Positions 25,301-34,619 are shown, counted from the stretch's first letter. The stretch is 64,000 nt of DNA from Rattus norvegicus (GCF_036323735.1 NC_086027.1:91958662-92022661); one strand, 5' to 3'. A program made the numbers and translations. The notes: generated from the letters alone by a model not told the origin.

Positions 25301-28300
25301 ACAAGGGAGCACAGTGCAATTTCCTTCCCTGCAGCTTAGGGTAGGAGGAGGAACACTGAGTTCTGCTACTGAGTCAATGGATGCAAATGGCCGCTGAACA
25401 CTTTCCTGGGTCAGTCAGTGCCTTCTAATCTCACAACTACCACTCACTACAGGCACATTTTGAAACCAGGCCTTAAAAGAGATTGGAGAGAAGTCTTGGG
25501 CCTCTCAGCCTCAAAGGAAGTTCTGGGATTTGAATCCAAGCCAGTCCAACTTTATTCCAGTTGAGAATGCTGGCTGCTGTTGTTATTGTTGTTATTGTTG
25601 GCAGTTTCAGGGAAACTGGCCTTCCTCTTGGGAAGAGGCATTCTCTTGGTGAGTAGGAAAGTACACAGATTTCCCTCGGCATCCCCAAGGCATCATTTAG
25701 AGCCAGTAACCATCCAACCATTAAGCTGTCTTAAATGCATTAGTCAGTGTGCTCACCAGTGTTCTCTTTTATTGTTGCTTCATCAAACTTCAGCATGCAG
25801 AGACGATGCATCTGCCAAACTGACATGGCCTGAAACTTTTCTTACCAGCGTCACAGCAAGGGGTGGGTGAATAATCTCAGGGGATACACTTGGTTTATCA
25901 GCAATGCCTTACCACTTTTGCAGTCTTCCACCTCGATTTCTTCCTCCAAATGCTCTGAGGCTGTAAGGAAATCTTCTTCAATCGAAGACAGGGAACAGTT
26001 TGTATCATCCTCCAGCTTCAACACGCTGGTCTCCAGGTGGAGCTGTCGCTCCTGCACCACTTCCAGACCAATTAAGAACTTGTTGATCTCAAAGATGATG
26101 CAGTTGGTACTGTTTGGTCTGTTCCCTCTTGCGCACTGGACCAAGCAGATATCTGGTAGCCAAGGGCACTACAAGCAGACAGAAAAGAAGGCGCTTTCTC
26201 AAAAATGACAGGGAAAAACAATGTTGGTGGCCATTTTCTCATTTCCAACTTCTCCTGTGGAAAGGAGAGGGGCTCCTAAAAATATTTGAAATATCTTCAG
26301 CGTTCCTGCTGGTAAGCGGTTTACAAAATATGTGGCATCTTGGAATATAGGGCTTCTAAAGAAAGTTTTACAGCTAATTCCTGAAGTAGGTTAGCGTTCT
26401 TACCTATATGTCATGCCTCAACATTTGGTTGGATATTATAACTAGAGTCATTGTCATAAAGAAGTCGATTATTCCCATAAAGGTTCAGAAACCCCTACTG
26501 GGTAGAGATAGAACTTTGCACTGCACGTTTGTGATCTGAACTGTTTTTCAAGAATGGGGATGCACAGCCTTCCATTTCAAAGCATGGGGTGTGGGCTAGA
26601 AGTCTCAGTTTTTTCCTGGATGCTCCTTTGAAATTCACAATTTCAGACTTCAACCTAGATTCACTACATCAAGACATGCTTTCTAAAGAAACCTCACAGA
26701 GGGTCCCACAGGAACTTGGAGATACACTGGTGTGTCGATTTTACTGAACCCACAAACCTGTGATCTCCCCCGAGTGGTGAAAATCAATAACTTTTTCTTT
26801 TCTCTGATTTAATTTTCTTTCATCTGAACTTAGACACTAACCTAAAATTATCAAGCATTTTCTGACTGTTAGACAGACAGTATACTGTGAGATACAAAAC
26901 AGGGCAATCACCCAGTTACCATAAAAAGTCAGCCTACAGTGTCTGCCAATGGGAAAGAGAATGATTAACTGGGACCATGAGAAGTTGTCATAGTTCTGGG
27001 TCAAGATCATTTCTTATGTGCTATTTAATATTATTAAATTAAGTATGCAGTGTAAATGGTAGCAGGAACCCAAGAGATATTAGCAAAACAATGTGAACCA
27101 ACAATACGTCAAGATAGATTTAAACATTTTATTAACTGTGCACAGTTACACAGCTTTGGAATTTTTAGGAAGAAAGTGTACTTTCTTAACAATCTTTTAA
27201 AAAGTTAATAAAAATTGAAGAGTTGTAGATAAGTAAAGAAAAAATATAGCCTACAACACAAGGACATATTGCATAATTTTATAATACTTTACACAGCGAT
27301 TCTCAACTTTCCTAATGCTGTGACCCTTTAATACAGTTCCTCATGTTGTGGTGACCCACAACCTAAAATTATATCTTTGCTACTTCAGAACTATAATTTT
27401 GCTACTGTTATGAATCATAATGTAAATATCTGACAAGATATCTGATATGTGACCCCCTCAAATGGCTCATGACCCACAGGTTGAGAACCAACTGCTTTCC
27501 AGGATACTTTTCAAATCTTATCAATTCCAATGCGTGTCTGTATACATGAAGCTAGTGGTTCTGTGGCTCTGATAGAGACAAGAAAATCCCTGCAGAAAAA
27601 GCTACCTCTCCCTTTCAAGGGTAGGGAAATACACAGAGGAAGAGCTTGCATTGCACTTCAGGTTTCTAGAACTCGAGATGTGTTCCTTTTCTCCGTGGTA
27701 TCCTGGTCCAAACCAAAAATGCTCAGTATCCACAGAAGGGTGGTCTGGCAACTTTGACAAACAGAGAGGCCACACCCAGGCCTTTGCAAACTTATGTGTG
27801 CATGGCTAATTACATCGTCATGTTACAGGGAGACCTGATTGTTACATATGATAGGCTTCTCAATACGTCTGCTTCTGTCACCAGGTATCCTGCTCACCTC
27901 TTCTTTTCAACTTGATACAAACTTGCGTCACCTGGGAATACAGATCCCCATGTGAACTGCCTGTGAGATTGACCTGTGACCATATTTGTGAGAGATCGTC
28001 TTGGCTAATGACTGATGAGGGAGATCTAGTCCATTATGGGTGGCACCATGCCTGGGCAGAAGGACATGGCTGTGTAAAAAAGCTAACTGAATACTGAGAG
28101 TGAGACGGTGAGTGGCATTCCTCTGTGGTTTCTGCTTTACTTCCTGCCCTAATGTCCCTTGAAGAAGGACTATTCCCTGTATGTGTATGCCCAAGCCTTA
28201 ACCTTGTTCTCCATAAGTTGTCTTTGGCCATGGTGTTTATTGTAGCATCAGAAATCAAACAGGAACAGAAAATAACTAATTTTGCTTAATATTTTATTCA

Positions 28301-31300
28301 ACTATTGGCTGTTGAAATTTTTTCTCATTATTTTCCTTAGATGATCACTGTATGTACTCATTAGTGGTTTGAGATGTATGCATGTGGACTGTTGGATTTG
28401 TACTTATATATTTAACAATACACATAGACAGTGAGATTTCAGCCAATAGTTGTGTTAGTTCCATAAGAACAAAATGTGAACTTGCTCACTACCCCAGCAT
28501 GGCCAAGCACTTGGCCATCAATGTATTGTTAGTCCATCACTAAGGATGACTTATTTAGACTTCTTTGGCTAATCTAGCCCATAGTTTCTGCCAGTCTCTA
28601 CATCTTATTTATGAATTAATAGACTACTAATTTTAATGGGGACAAAGTAGCCAGTCACAGAGTGTCTATATAAACATAGATGCTTGCTATGGTCGCCCAG
28701 ATGAGGTGCAGTGTTGATACTGATCTGCTGACCTATTAAAACATGTGCTGTGGTATCTATAACGTGACTTAGCAGCTTGGGGAGCCTTGGGAGACCGCAG
28801 ACAGGTGATGCAATGCAGGATAAGTGATGGAGAAAAGAGACGTCAGTGATAGAACTGACAGGCAAGCACTGATAGCTCGTTGGGAAAAGTGTGCACAAGC
28901 TGAACAATTTACTCATTATATGATGTGGAGTTTTCGTGAGATTGGTCTCAAACTCTTAGCCTGCAGTACTCCTCTGATCCACCTCAGCCGCCCCGCCTCA
29001 CCCTCACATAGTTGGGACTACAGTGGCACATGACCATGATTGACTTTGAGCATGGCTTACTATGTAATATTTAATAAATTCTTTGTAAGTCTACTCTCAC
29101 AGAACTCACCTAGTCCTTCAATGACTTGATGTGCCAGGGTGGGGTGATACCCAGTGGGGACCTCTCCCTGCTCAGAGGATAAGGGGATGCGGATGCCCTT
29201 TCTGGCAACCAAGGTCATCAGGCATAAATGTGATGTACAGACAGACATTCGTGCAGGCAAAACAGCCATGTACATTATGTTGACCATAATTTATCCTTTT
29301 TGTCCTCATCCTCTTTGAAGTAGAATTCTCTGCCTCCCTTGCTGTTTGAGAAACTCACAGGGAGTTCATCTCTGAGTCTAGGGATGAACCTTGCCTGGGC
29401 AATCAGAACAATACATTCCTCAAGCCATAGTGACCAGTTAAAAAATGAATATATTAAAGGATGGCCCTTGTTTCAGTTGTTGGGGGACCCACATGAAGAC
29501 AAAGCTGCACATATGCTACATATGTGTAGAGGGCCTAGGTCCCATCCAGGCTTTCTTCTTGGTTGGTAGTCCAGTCACTTCTGTTGCCTGTCTGTGGATC
29601 TCATTCCCCTAACTGGGCCTCCTTGTCTGGCCTCAGTGGAAGAGGATGTGCCTAGTCCTTCAATGGCTTGATGTGCCAAGGTGGGGTGATACCCAGGGGT
29701 GCCTCTCCCTTCTCAGAGGATAAGGGAATGGGGGATGAGAAAGGGACTTTGTATGGGGGGGGGCTGGGAGGAGAAGGGCTGCAATCAGGATGTAAAGTGA
29801 ATAAATTAATTAATGAAAAATTGACTATATAACACATGAGAACCAAGAGAACCCAACTAGACATTTGAGAACTGCCCAAATTGTTAGTTTTAGTCAACCT
29901 GAACACAAAAGGCTAATGTCTCCTTTTGCCTGATAATAGAACTTACAGAGAGAAAATAGGAAAGAGGCTGTAAGAAAAATTCACATTCCGTCAGCAGGGT
30001 TTGAGTCCTTTGTTCTATCCTACTTGTGTTTGCTTAGTTAGATGAGACAATGCATTCTCTATGTGCTTATGTCTATCTTCAGTCATGTTTAATTAAGAAT
30101 CTTAACTAAGGTCACTTAGAGTCTACCAAGTTCAGTTCAAGGCCAGGTCCAATTAGCGTCAATGTCAATTATCGTGAAGCATGAGAAGGAGACTGGGATC
30201 TCCCAATAGTACCTGCAACTGTCAATGCTATCTGCAGCTGAGCACATCAGGATAAAGGGACCCAGTACAACAGAGTAGATAGGAACAGTGTTTCCACCAT
30301 GTATTTATTTAAAACCATAGCATGCAATTTATGCATAATTAGTATAAAATTTATGGTGATGAAGCCTGTTATTAGCTTCAGAATCAAGAATATATAAGAA
30401 TATATGGTTGCCAGGCAGCAAAGCTTTTATATTCATTGATTGATCACGTTGTTCAAAAAGTTAGTATAAACATAGCAGTTTTCATATAAAGTATCTCACC
30501 TTAAAAGGATATCTGACAGAAAAATAATTTTGACTTTATTGTAGGATGATGGATTTTTTTTATACTTTTGCCCTCTTTTTTCTAACAAAACTAAAATTCA
30601 GTTTCAACAATGTGCTTTCTTACCAATTTCATTTCCCAAGTTGGTGTTTCAAAGTGGAAATGAATTTATTCCGTTTCACAGATGGGTGAATCCAGGCTCG
30701 GAAAGACCTGGATTCTTTAGCTTCAAATCACAGCTGCTGACTGTTCAGGAATGTTGTTTCTCTGGCTGACAAGATAGAAATTACTGTGTACTCTGGGACT
30801 CTTGTTTTATTAACGAGAAGGGTTACACCACAATACAGATATAGCCAAGGGTTCGTAAACAGTGCTTGCTGTCTATTCAGGTTTTGGCTTCCAGAACTAG
30901 TTAGGGTTTCCTTTGTTATATTAAAAAGCTTCTTCATAGATAAAGAAAGGCCCTTTAACTGAATAGAAGCTTATTCCTGGGTACAGAGACAAAGGAAAAT
31001 ACAGGCTCAGTATAGAAATATTTCAAAATTTTACGTGTAAAATTTTACCTGGTCATCATTGTTTGGCTGAATATAAAGGGAATTTTGAACTTAGAGACAT
31101 TTTTCAATACCCCTCCCCCCAATCTAGATTCCTCACTAATGAATAATATTATTATGGTGGATATATTAATTAGAAAATGCTAATAGACGAGGAAGAGATC
31201 TGCACTAAGTGTTCAGAGTCAAAACTGAATAAAGACAGGCTTTCTGGCTTCTGGTATTTCGGATAAAATGACCAATTTAATGGGCAACCCATGCTAACTA

Positions 31301-32756
31301 GTTTGGAATTACAATCCATGGTATACATTATTATAGCATACCTTGTGTGTACTTTTCTAGCCAATTGATGGAAAAGCTTGAAGTGCATGTTTGAACCTTG
31401 GAAGTGGTGTTGCAATGTTTTTTTTTTTTTTTTACAATAGCAAGGACGAAGGATGTATCACAGTATTATAATATTTCCATTCCTGCTTTATTTTTAATGG
31501 TTTTCTTTCTGTGGGATTTTACTTTATGGGCACACTTCCTTTCCATCCAGAAAGCTACAAGCTTATTATAATCTTGGCTAATTTGATATTTCTTGGGGAA
31601 CAAATAAGTTCCAGAAGAATTATATTACTAGATAATATGAGAATAAAATGATATATTCTAGAATTCTGATCTTGCTCCTAGAGAGGAAGATTCTGATTTT
31701 GAATACTTACCAGACTTTGTAGGACAGAGTGGAATAACCGAGGCTCAGTATATGTGTTCAAGCCCCAGGTAAACAACACTAGTAATCTGAGAATTGATGC
31801 AGGGGAAAGTCTATCAAGCTCTGTGTGGTGCTACTGGGGGTAAACAGAGATAAAGCCCAATATCACATGGAATCTACTCTTCTGATAAAGATTCTGTGCA
31901 CCATCTTTTTGGGAGTCATATTTCTCTGACTACAGAAACCTTGGTTCTCAACCTCCCTAGTGCTATGGCCCTTCAATACAGTTCCTCATGTTGTGGTAAC
32001 CTCCAACCATAAAATCATTTTTGTTGTTACTTTAAAACTGTGACTTTGACACAATGTAAATGGTTTTGGAGATAGAGGTTTCCAAAGGGCTTATGACCCA
32101 CAGATTGAGAACTCCCATACTATGTGTCTAGTTGACCAAGAACTGTATTCCTTACCTGTGAAACATCAAAATCTGCCTGGCGGTTTCCAGAGGCTAGCCC
32201 ACTTAGGAGGACAATTTCATTTTCTTTTGGCTTCTGGACATTCATGGAGTTGATGAGTTTTGGAAGGTCTGGTGAAACGTTGACCAGTTTCTGTGGGGTA
32301 AGACTCTTTGTTAGTTCAGAGGATTCCTTTTCACTTCTAAAATAGTACCCCCAAACTATTCTGTCTGCAAAAAGATATTTATTTTTTAGAATCTAGATGT
32401 ACAAGCTGCTTAGTCTATAGCTCACTACCACATAACACCCACACACAAGGATAGTTGTAGAAGAGGCAGGCAAAAAGATTGTGGGAGGCAGAGGAACCAG
32501 AAGTTTGCTGTGAGATTATGTCTCCTAGAATGTCAGAGTAGCCACAGCTATGAAGTCTCACCATCATGGCTGCCTAAAGATGACCTGAACCAGAGTGACA
32601 GCAATAAATATGATATCATGGAATGAAGAAAGCTTGGGAAGCCTCAGCCCTAGAGAGAAGACTACAGATAACTAAGGAATGCTGAAGGAAGAAGAAATGT
32701 CTTCCCCCCACCCCCAAAATCACAGCTTTCCAATACCAAATAGCCACCATGAAGCG

Positions 32757-32789
<33 letters not shown>

Positions 32790-32923
32790 CACATACTACA
32801 CACACAGGTACACACTCATACCACATATCACACACATACATACTACATACCACATACATACCACAAACACACACACATACACCTCATACCACACCACACA
32901 TACACACCTCACATACCAGACAC

Positions 32924-32974
<51 letters not shown>

Positions 32975-34619
32975 ACACACATACATACCACATACATATA
33001 CCTGACATATCAGACACACACCACAAACATATACACACACATAAACACATACACTAGCAATTAAAAGGGCATGAACTTGAATGAGACCAGGGGATTGTGT
33101 ATGAAAGGAGTTGGAAGGATAAGAGGAAAGATAGGAAATGATGTAATTATATCATAATCTCAAAAATATTAAAAAAAAACCTTGAAATCAGGAAAAAACC
33201 TTTCAAATTAGATAATAAGGGTTACAATTGGAATAGAAAATTTAAGTTTAAAAGAATGGTTTTAAATTTTCCAAAGTGAACATTTGGCAGTTACTATTAT
33301 ATAACAGAAATTAACATTGGCTTGGAAATGTTTTTCCTCTTAAATTTTCAATAGCAAATTTACTTTAGATTTGCAAGTAATCTGTTCCAATAAACTCGAT
33401 GATAAAAAAAATCATGTGTAATACCAATTTTACTTTGACTATGTTCTAAGCACTTTGGTAAAGTCTGAATTGTGACATCCTATTCTATTTAATCCATAAC
33501 ATAAACATATATGGATGAATACCATAATTACTTTCATGTGTATGTAAATCACCTATGACCTAGAAAATGGTAAAGTACACAAATCATTTTAGGCTACATG
33601 AGCAAAGCCATAACTGGAAACTCTTCAATCACTCTATAAGCTATTCGAATAGTTACTATGATGGGAACTTTCTTCCTCCTCTGTCCTGTTTCTGATGGAC
33701 TCTATATAATAATTCACTGAGTAAAGTTATATGCACAACTTTCTCAGAAACCTCTAGTGCCACCCAGAGGATATTTGGAACCTGGTGGAAGTTTATAGAG
33801 AGCAGTCCCCATGAGTAACAGGTTGAGAAACTTGATTCAACTATCCAAGGAAAAAATATATGATAGCACTAAGAAGTCTGAAGTTCTGTGAATGCTCTGA
33901 GGGGTTCCTGAAACACTGAGCATCTAGTATAAATTAAATGAAGCCTTTGTGTATTGTTCTGTGATAATTCGACCATAAATATCATGCTGTTATAGCAAAT
34001 GGGGTCAAAGCTCTCTTGGGTATGCAATGGCAAAGTGTGATATTACTTAATTCTTTCCAGATATGCTTTGCTTCTAAAGAGCTGAGAAGACATTCGGATG
34101 CTTAACACAGTCAAGCATTTACACCAGGGATCAACCTCAGATGAGATGGGTGGAAGTTGACTGTTAGGAGGTGCAAAATGTTCAAGCCCATGATAAAGGT
34201 AAGACAGTGGAGACACAGCTGAGATGAGATTTGATTAAACCAATGGAAAGAGTAATCCCAAGGACCAGAGGAAAGGGCTGGCTGCCTTCACTTGGCTATG
34301 AGGTACCTTAGAAAAGGCACATCAGAATATTGTGCATCAGCTAGGATGTTGATGAGTGAGGGAAGATGCCTTTCTGAACAGTTCTGCAGACCTGGAAAAG
34401 TGACTTTCAAACACATCATGGGGTAACAGCGTGAGAAGCTGCAAGGCAAGGTCAGGGAAAAGGACAGTGGTGATGTCATCTATCCTTCTAAGAAGACCAT
34501 CATAGACAGAGTCTACCCATCACCACAGTCTCCTGGAGGGCTCCAGGTCCAGCTCTTACCTGCTGCAGGTTCTCTGTGCTGCAGCCATCCTTGTTGACAT
34601 CCAGGTTCACAAAGCAGAC
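563..34619 (-). CDS. Sphkap: Sphkap (SKIP) A-kinase anchoring protein, nine-exon 3' part of the gene
   Basis: Joined minus-strand CDS: 34619-34560, 32290-32156, 26168-25913, 24427-20665, 11852-11667, 9846-9760, 7636-7584, 7494-7310, 706-563. Every junction has AG/GT and the phases agree; the total is 4869 nt, giving 1622 residues plus a TAA stop. The translation matches what I know of mammalian SPHKAP (about 1700 residues in human) along its whole length, so only about 80 N-terminal residues are missing. SPHKAP binds sphingosine kinase 1 and anchors the type I regulatory subunit of PKA; it is known mainly from brain and heart, with mitochondrial and ER-plasma-membrane-junction pools reported. 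Seen here: an FFAT-like motif (window residues 131-137, counting from 34619), amphipathic helices at about 849-872, 953-972 and 1064-1089, Ser-rich repeats, and an AKAP11-like C-terminus. No frameshift or premature stop is seen, so the gene looks functional. Identity comes from recalled family sequence, not a search. Confidence 0.97.
2586..2768 (-). repeat. B2 SINE
   Basis: The minus strand reads GGGCTGGAGAAATGGCTCAG at the tRNA-derived head, and the AT-rich tail lies at the low-coordinate end. A 16-bp target-site duplication, TTAATCAACCATTCTT, flanks it at 2570-2585 and 2769-2784, so this is a clean retroposition. Confidence 0.93.
3328..3482 (-). repeat. B1-type SINE, diverged
   Basis: The plus strand reads TTTCTGAGACAGGCTCATCT, the reverse of a 7SL-derived B1 tail. 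The rest is diverged and interrupted. Confidence 0.6.
3700..3913 (-). repeat. B1/B4-type SINE, diverged
   Basis: Reverse-oriented B1-like text (CCCAGGCTGAAGTTGAATTT, later CTCCCTAGAAGCTGAGATTT). The low-coordinate part is tRNA-like and weak, which suggests a B4 composite. Confidence 0.5.
4336..4385 (+). repeat. (TG)n microsatellite
   Basis: About 50 bases of alternating T and G with a single TA interruption. Confidence 0.97.
5356..5605 (+). repeat. B4-like SINE followed by B2/B3-like fragment
   Basis: 5356-5502 reads as a tRNA-like left part (GGCTGAGATGTAGTTCTGTT) joined to a B1-like right part (GGGAGACTGAGGCAGGAAGG), as in B4. A second tRNA-like head, GGAGGGATGGATCAGCAGTT, starts near 5514. 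Confidence 0.6.
6518..6641 (+). repeat. 60-bp imperfect tandem duplication
   Basis: Units 6518-6577 and about 6578-6641 share GTGGGAGAAGGGGTGGGGA and GATCTCTCCAGCAG, then CTGGCTGGGGTTACA against TTGGCTAGGGGGTTACA. Upstream, a 15-bp motif containing CATGCATGAGACAG also occurs twice in tandem near 6343-6371. Confidence 0.8.
6833..6908 (-). repeat. ID SINE (BC1-derived)
   Basis: The minus strand reads GGGGATTTAGCTCAGTGGTA, the head of the rat ID element. A short GACACTT repeat flanks it, but no long A tail remains, so it is an older copy. Confidence 0.85.
7310..7494 (-). CDS. Sphkap: Sphkap exon, conserved AKAP C-terminal block
   Basis: This 185-nt exon enters in phase 1 and leaves in phase 0. 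It encodes a short linker, then SPQRSLLVINFDLEPECPD and ATLQWIAASELGIPTIYFKK, ending RIEK. The acceptor is TTGTGTCTGTTCAG and the donor GTACCGTG. This is the best conserved part of SPHKAP and resembles the C-terminal region of AKAP11-type anchoring proteins, where it is a folded, conserved tail of unclear role. Reading past the donor runs into a poly-A/intronic stretch, so the longer open frame there is not real. Confidence 0.95.
7495..7583 (-). other. Sphkap: Sphkap 89-base intron
   Basis: A very short intron between the exons at 7584-7636 and 7310-7494, starting GTAAGCC and ending TTCAG. It holds no repeat. Confidence 0.9.
7584..7636 (-). CDS. Sphkap: Sphkap small internal exon
   Basis: This 53-nt exon enters in phase 2 and leaves in phase 1, completing Asn and then encoding ELVEEKEILKEQSESVK. 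The acceptor is GTTTTCTCCCCAAG and the donor GTAAGCCA. It is followed by an 89-base intron, so the two exons are close together. Confidence 0.92.
7637..9759 (-). other. Sphkap: Sphkap intron
   Basis: A 2.1 kb intron. Apart from T-rich runs near 8305-8340 and 9464-9482 and a weak tRNA-like stretch near 8400-8470, I see no repeat or gene in it. Confidence 0.85.
9760..9846 (-). CDS. Sphkap: Sphkap internal exon
   Basis: This 87-nt exon is in phase 2/2 and encodes SNGNTSGTSSLGIMDLDIYQ followed by ESIPSSPMI and a split Asn. The acceptor is TTTGCTTTGTCAG and the donor GTAAGTAG. It is a conserved Ser-rich linker near the C-terminus of SPHKAP. It would be missed by an open-frame scan because it is short and sits under a longer plus-strand open frame that I treat as chance. 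Confidence 0.92.
9847..11666 (-). other. Sphkap: Sphkap intron
   Basis: A 1.8 kb intron with one ID element (11268-11362) and a T run at about 11547-11565. The remainder, including 9990-11240, shows nothing I can name. Confidence 0.85.
11268..11362 (-). repeat. ID SINE (BC1-derived), well preserved
   Basis: The minus strand reads GGGGATTTAGCTCAGTGGTA, then the B box and an A-rich tail seen as a long T run at the low-coordinate side. The duplication TATAACATCAGTTTT flanks it on both sides. ID elements at this level of preservation are typical of rat. Confidence 0.95.
11667..11852 (-). CDS. Sphkap: Sphkap internal exon
   Basis: This 186-nt exon is in phase 2/2. The split first codon joins CA from the giant exon with T to give His, then DSLETREELEVDVLKED. 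It ends SSFLQLSERSM plus a split Ser. The acceptor is TTGATGTCTACAG and the donor GTACGTAC. The last half (PPSSSEESTGSW, then LANEEDNPDDTSS) is acidic and closely matches SPHKAP; the first third looks more variable. An ID SINE is inserted 300 bases downstream of the donor. Confidence 0.93.
12130..12310 (-). repeat. B3-like SINE, diverged
   Basis: Reverse-oriented B3 text: a TG-rich tail, GGGGGTCAGAGGGAAACTTG, then TCCTTCCACCTGTGGACATG. The head is poorly preserved. Confidence 0.6.
13420..13593 (-). repeat. B3 SINE
   Basis: Reverse-oriented: GTAGAGGTCAGAGAACAACA, then CCACATGGGTCCTGGGGATC and a tRNA-like head ending CACCAGCCC near 13593. The AT-rich stretch before it (13266-13420) is probably its extended tail plus local AT-rich sequence. 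Confidence 0.75.
14041..14975 (-). mobile_element. 5'-truncated L1 (rodent) with target-site duplication
   Basis: The A tail and 3' UTR lie at the low-coordinate side (T run, then TTAACTTGAGTGTTTCTTAT). ORF2 end sequence follows, with several frame breaks. CTCACCTTCCTT occurs at 14030 and again at 14976, giving a clean duplication. The short open frames inside are on the antisense side or are ORF2 remnants and not genes. Confidence 0.93.
15005..15250 (-). mobile_element. Old L1/Lx 3' fragment
   Basis: The text reads as the reverse of a diverged Lx-type 3' end (CAAACAATGTATTTTGGACA, then TCCTCCTCCTTGAATTCCTC). It is much older than the L1 inserted just beside it. Confidence 0.55.
17645..17872 (-). 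repeat. B3 SINE
   Basis: Reverse-oriented B3: AT-rich tail, GGGGAGGCCAGAAGAAGGCA, and the head TTAACTGCTGAGCCATCTCT followed by CCAGCCC. Confidence 0.85.
19750..19925 (+). repeat. (TTCC)n polypyrimidine tract
   Basis: About 175 bases of almost pure pyrimidine made of TTCC units with occasional TTCCC or TTCTC variants. In the Sphkap transcript it reads as GGAA repeats. Confidence 0.98.
20665..24427 (-). CDS. Sphkap: Sphkap giant exon with the PKA RI-anchoring helices
   Basis: This 3763-nt exon enters after one carried base (phase 1) and leaves with two (phase 2). The acceptor is TTCCCCTTCGCTAG and the donor GTAAGTTG. It encodes about 1254 residues, three quarters of the protein. The ATG at 24450-24452 lies upstream of the acceptor in the intron and is not the start. 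FAEELAETVVSMATEIAAIC (codons beginning at 22334) is an amphipathic helix at the expected place of the RI-subunit anchoring site, around residue 930 of full-length SPHKAP. A second candidate, DSVSTFANEVAAKIMNLTEF, is at 21963-22022, and a third starts at 21689. A basic patch (SLKRKK, then RKHKPPRLSEIKRK) lies between the first two. Three copies of a [KQ]-SS-x-ESI-x-[DE]-E motif follow. Most of the rest is low-order, Ser/Glu-rich sequence likely to be unstructured. No stop interrupts the frame. Confidence 0.97.
24428..25912 (-). other. Sphkap: Sphkap intron
   Basis: A 1.5 kb intron before the giant exon. It contains one L1 3' fragment (24674-25137); nothing else is recognised in 25138-25912. 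Confidence 0.88.
24674..25137 (+). mobile_element. L1 3' UTR fragment
   Basis: Sense-oriented rodent L1 3' end: GGACAGACCCAGGGCTCCAG in the middle and AAAGGGAATAACATTTGAAA followed by an A-rich tail at 25137. I found no clear duplication. It is antisense to Sphkap. Confidence 0.85.
25913..26168 (-). CDS. Sphkap: Sphkap exon carrying an FFAT-like motif
   Basis: This 256-nt exon enters in phase 0 and leaves in phase 1. It begins CPWLPDICLVQCARG. A pyrimidine-rich tract ending CTGCTTGTAG precedes it and the donor is GTAAGGCA. It encodes the conserved block NCIIFEINKFLIGLE and then an acidic, Ser-rich stretch with DFLTASE (window residues 131-137) just after SSIEE. That string fits the seven-position FFAT pattern used to bind VAP proteins of the ER, with Thr at position 4 as in phospho-dependent FFAT motifs. 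SPHKAP has been linked to ER-plasma-membrane junctions, which would agree; the motif assignment here is my inference. The open frame continues upstream of the acceptor only by chance. Confidence 0.93.
27297..27493 (+). mobile_element. URR1-type hAT-Charlie DNA repeat
   Basis: Begins CAGCGATTCTCAACTTTCCT and ends ACCCACAGGTTGAGAACC; these ends are roughly inverted (TTCTCAAC and GTTGAGAA), as in the rodent URR1 family of non-autonomous hAT elements. It contains the family phrase CCTCATGTTGTGGTGACCC. Confidence 0.85.
27893..28263 (+). repeat. Rodent LTR-like interspersed repeat, subfamily not assigned
   Basis: The text TTTTCAACTTGATACAAACT, then GGGTGGCACCATGCCTGGGC and a 3' part ending AATCAAACAGGAACAG is a common rodent repeat. 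A related copy lies at 61030-61397. I cannot name the subfamily from memory with confidence. Confidence 0.6.
28936..29040 (-). repeat. B1 SINE fragment
   Basis: Reverse-oriented B1 text (GATTGGTCTCAAACTCTTAG, then GTTGGGACTACAGTGGCACA), without the tail. Confidence 0.65.
29111..29190 (+). repeat. L1-like tail piece, first of two related copies
   Basis: CCTTCAATGACTTGATGTGC, then GGGGTGATACCCAGTGGGGA. It resembles the piece at 29651-29820 over about 80 bases. It is probably an old L1/Lx 3' segment; the family is not certain. Confidence 0.5.
29651..29820 (+). repeat. L1-like tail piece, second copy with A-rich end
   Basis: CCTAGTCCTTCAATGGCTTG, then a G-rich segment with nine consecutive G residues (29756-29764), and an AT-rich end AATAAATTAATTAATGAAAA. 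This looks like an L1/Lx 3' UTR and tail. Confidence 0.55.
31938..32112 (+). mobile_element. URR1-type hAT-Charlie DNA repeat
   Basis: TTGGTTCTCAACCTCCCTAG at one end and CCCACAGATTGAGAACTCCC at the other, with CCTCATGTTGTGGTAACCTC inside. It is the same family as 27297-27493 and ends about 40 bases from the Sphkap donor at 32155. Confidence 0.85.
32156..32290 (-). CDS. Sphkap: Sphkap internal exon
   Basis: This 135-nt exon encodes 45 residues in phase 0/0. It begins KLVNVSPDLPKLINSM and ends FDVSQ. The acceptor is CTTACCCCACAG and the donor GTAAGGAA. It is a conserved N-terminal SPHKAP segment of unknown structure with no recognised domain. It is separated from the next exon by a 6 kb intron that contains a URR1-type repeat only about 40 bases past the donor. 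Confidence 0.94.
32291..34559 (-). other. Sphkap: Sphkap intron
   Basis: A 2.3 kb intron with a compound CG/CA repeat at 32754-33052. The stretches 32291-32750 and 33060-34559 show nothing I recognise. Confidence 0.85.
32754..33052 (+). repeat. Compound (CG)n-(CA)n microsatellite
   Basis: Starts with a GCGCGCGCGCGCG run (32754-32766), continues as (CA)n and degenerate CACATAC/ACACAT units, and has a second pure (CA)n of about 40 bases near 32930-32970. The His/Thr-rich and Cys/Val-rich open frames here are translated repeat. Confidence 0.97.
34560..34619 (-). CDS. Sphkap: Sphkap internal exon (first one in the window)
   Basis: This 60-nt exon encodes 20 residues in phase 0/0, starting VCFVNLDVNKDGC and ending NLQQ. 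The acceptor reads CCTGTTTCAG and the donor GTAAGAGC. The text matches the N-terminal part of SPHKAP just after the missing first 80 or so residues. No exon for the preceding stretch was recognised anywhere up to base 64000, so the intron upstream is at least 29 kb long. Confidence 0.93.

Larger units (their letters stand above)
26169..32155 (-). other. Sphkap: Sphkap intron
   Basis: A 6 kb intron. It contains two URR1-type DNA repeats, a rodent LTR-like repeat, a B1 fragment and two related L1-like tail pieces, listed separately. The stretches 26169-27290, 28265-28930 and 29825-31930 hold nothing I can name. Confidence 0.85.

Noticed and set aside
32679..33057. CRISPR-like or direct-repeat array
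   Set aside because: It is a degenerate CA microsatellite; there are no spacers of uniform length, and the genome is mammalian.
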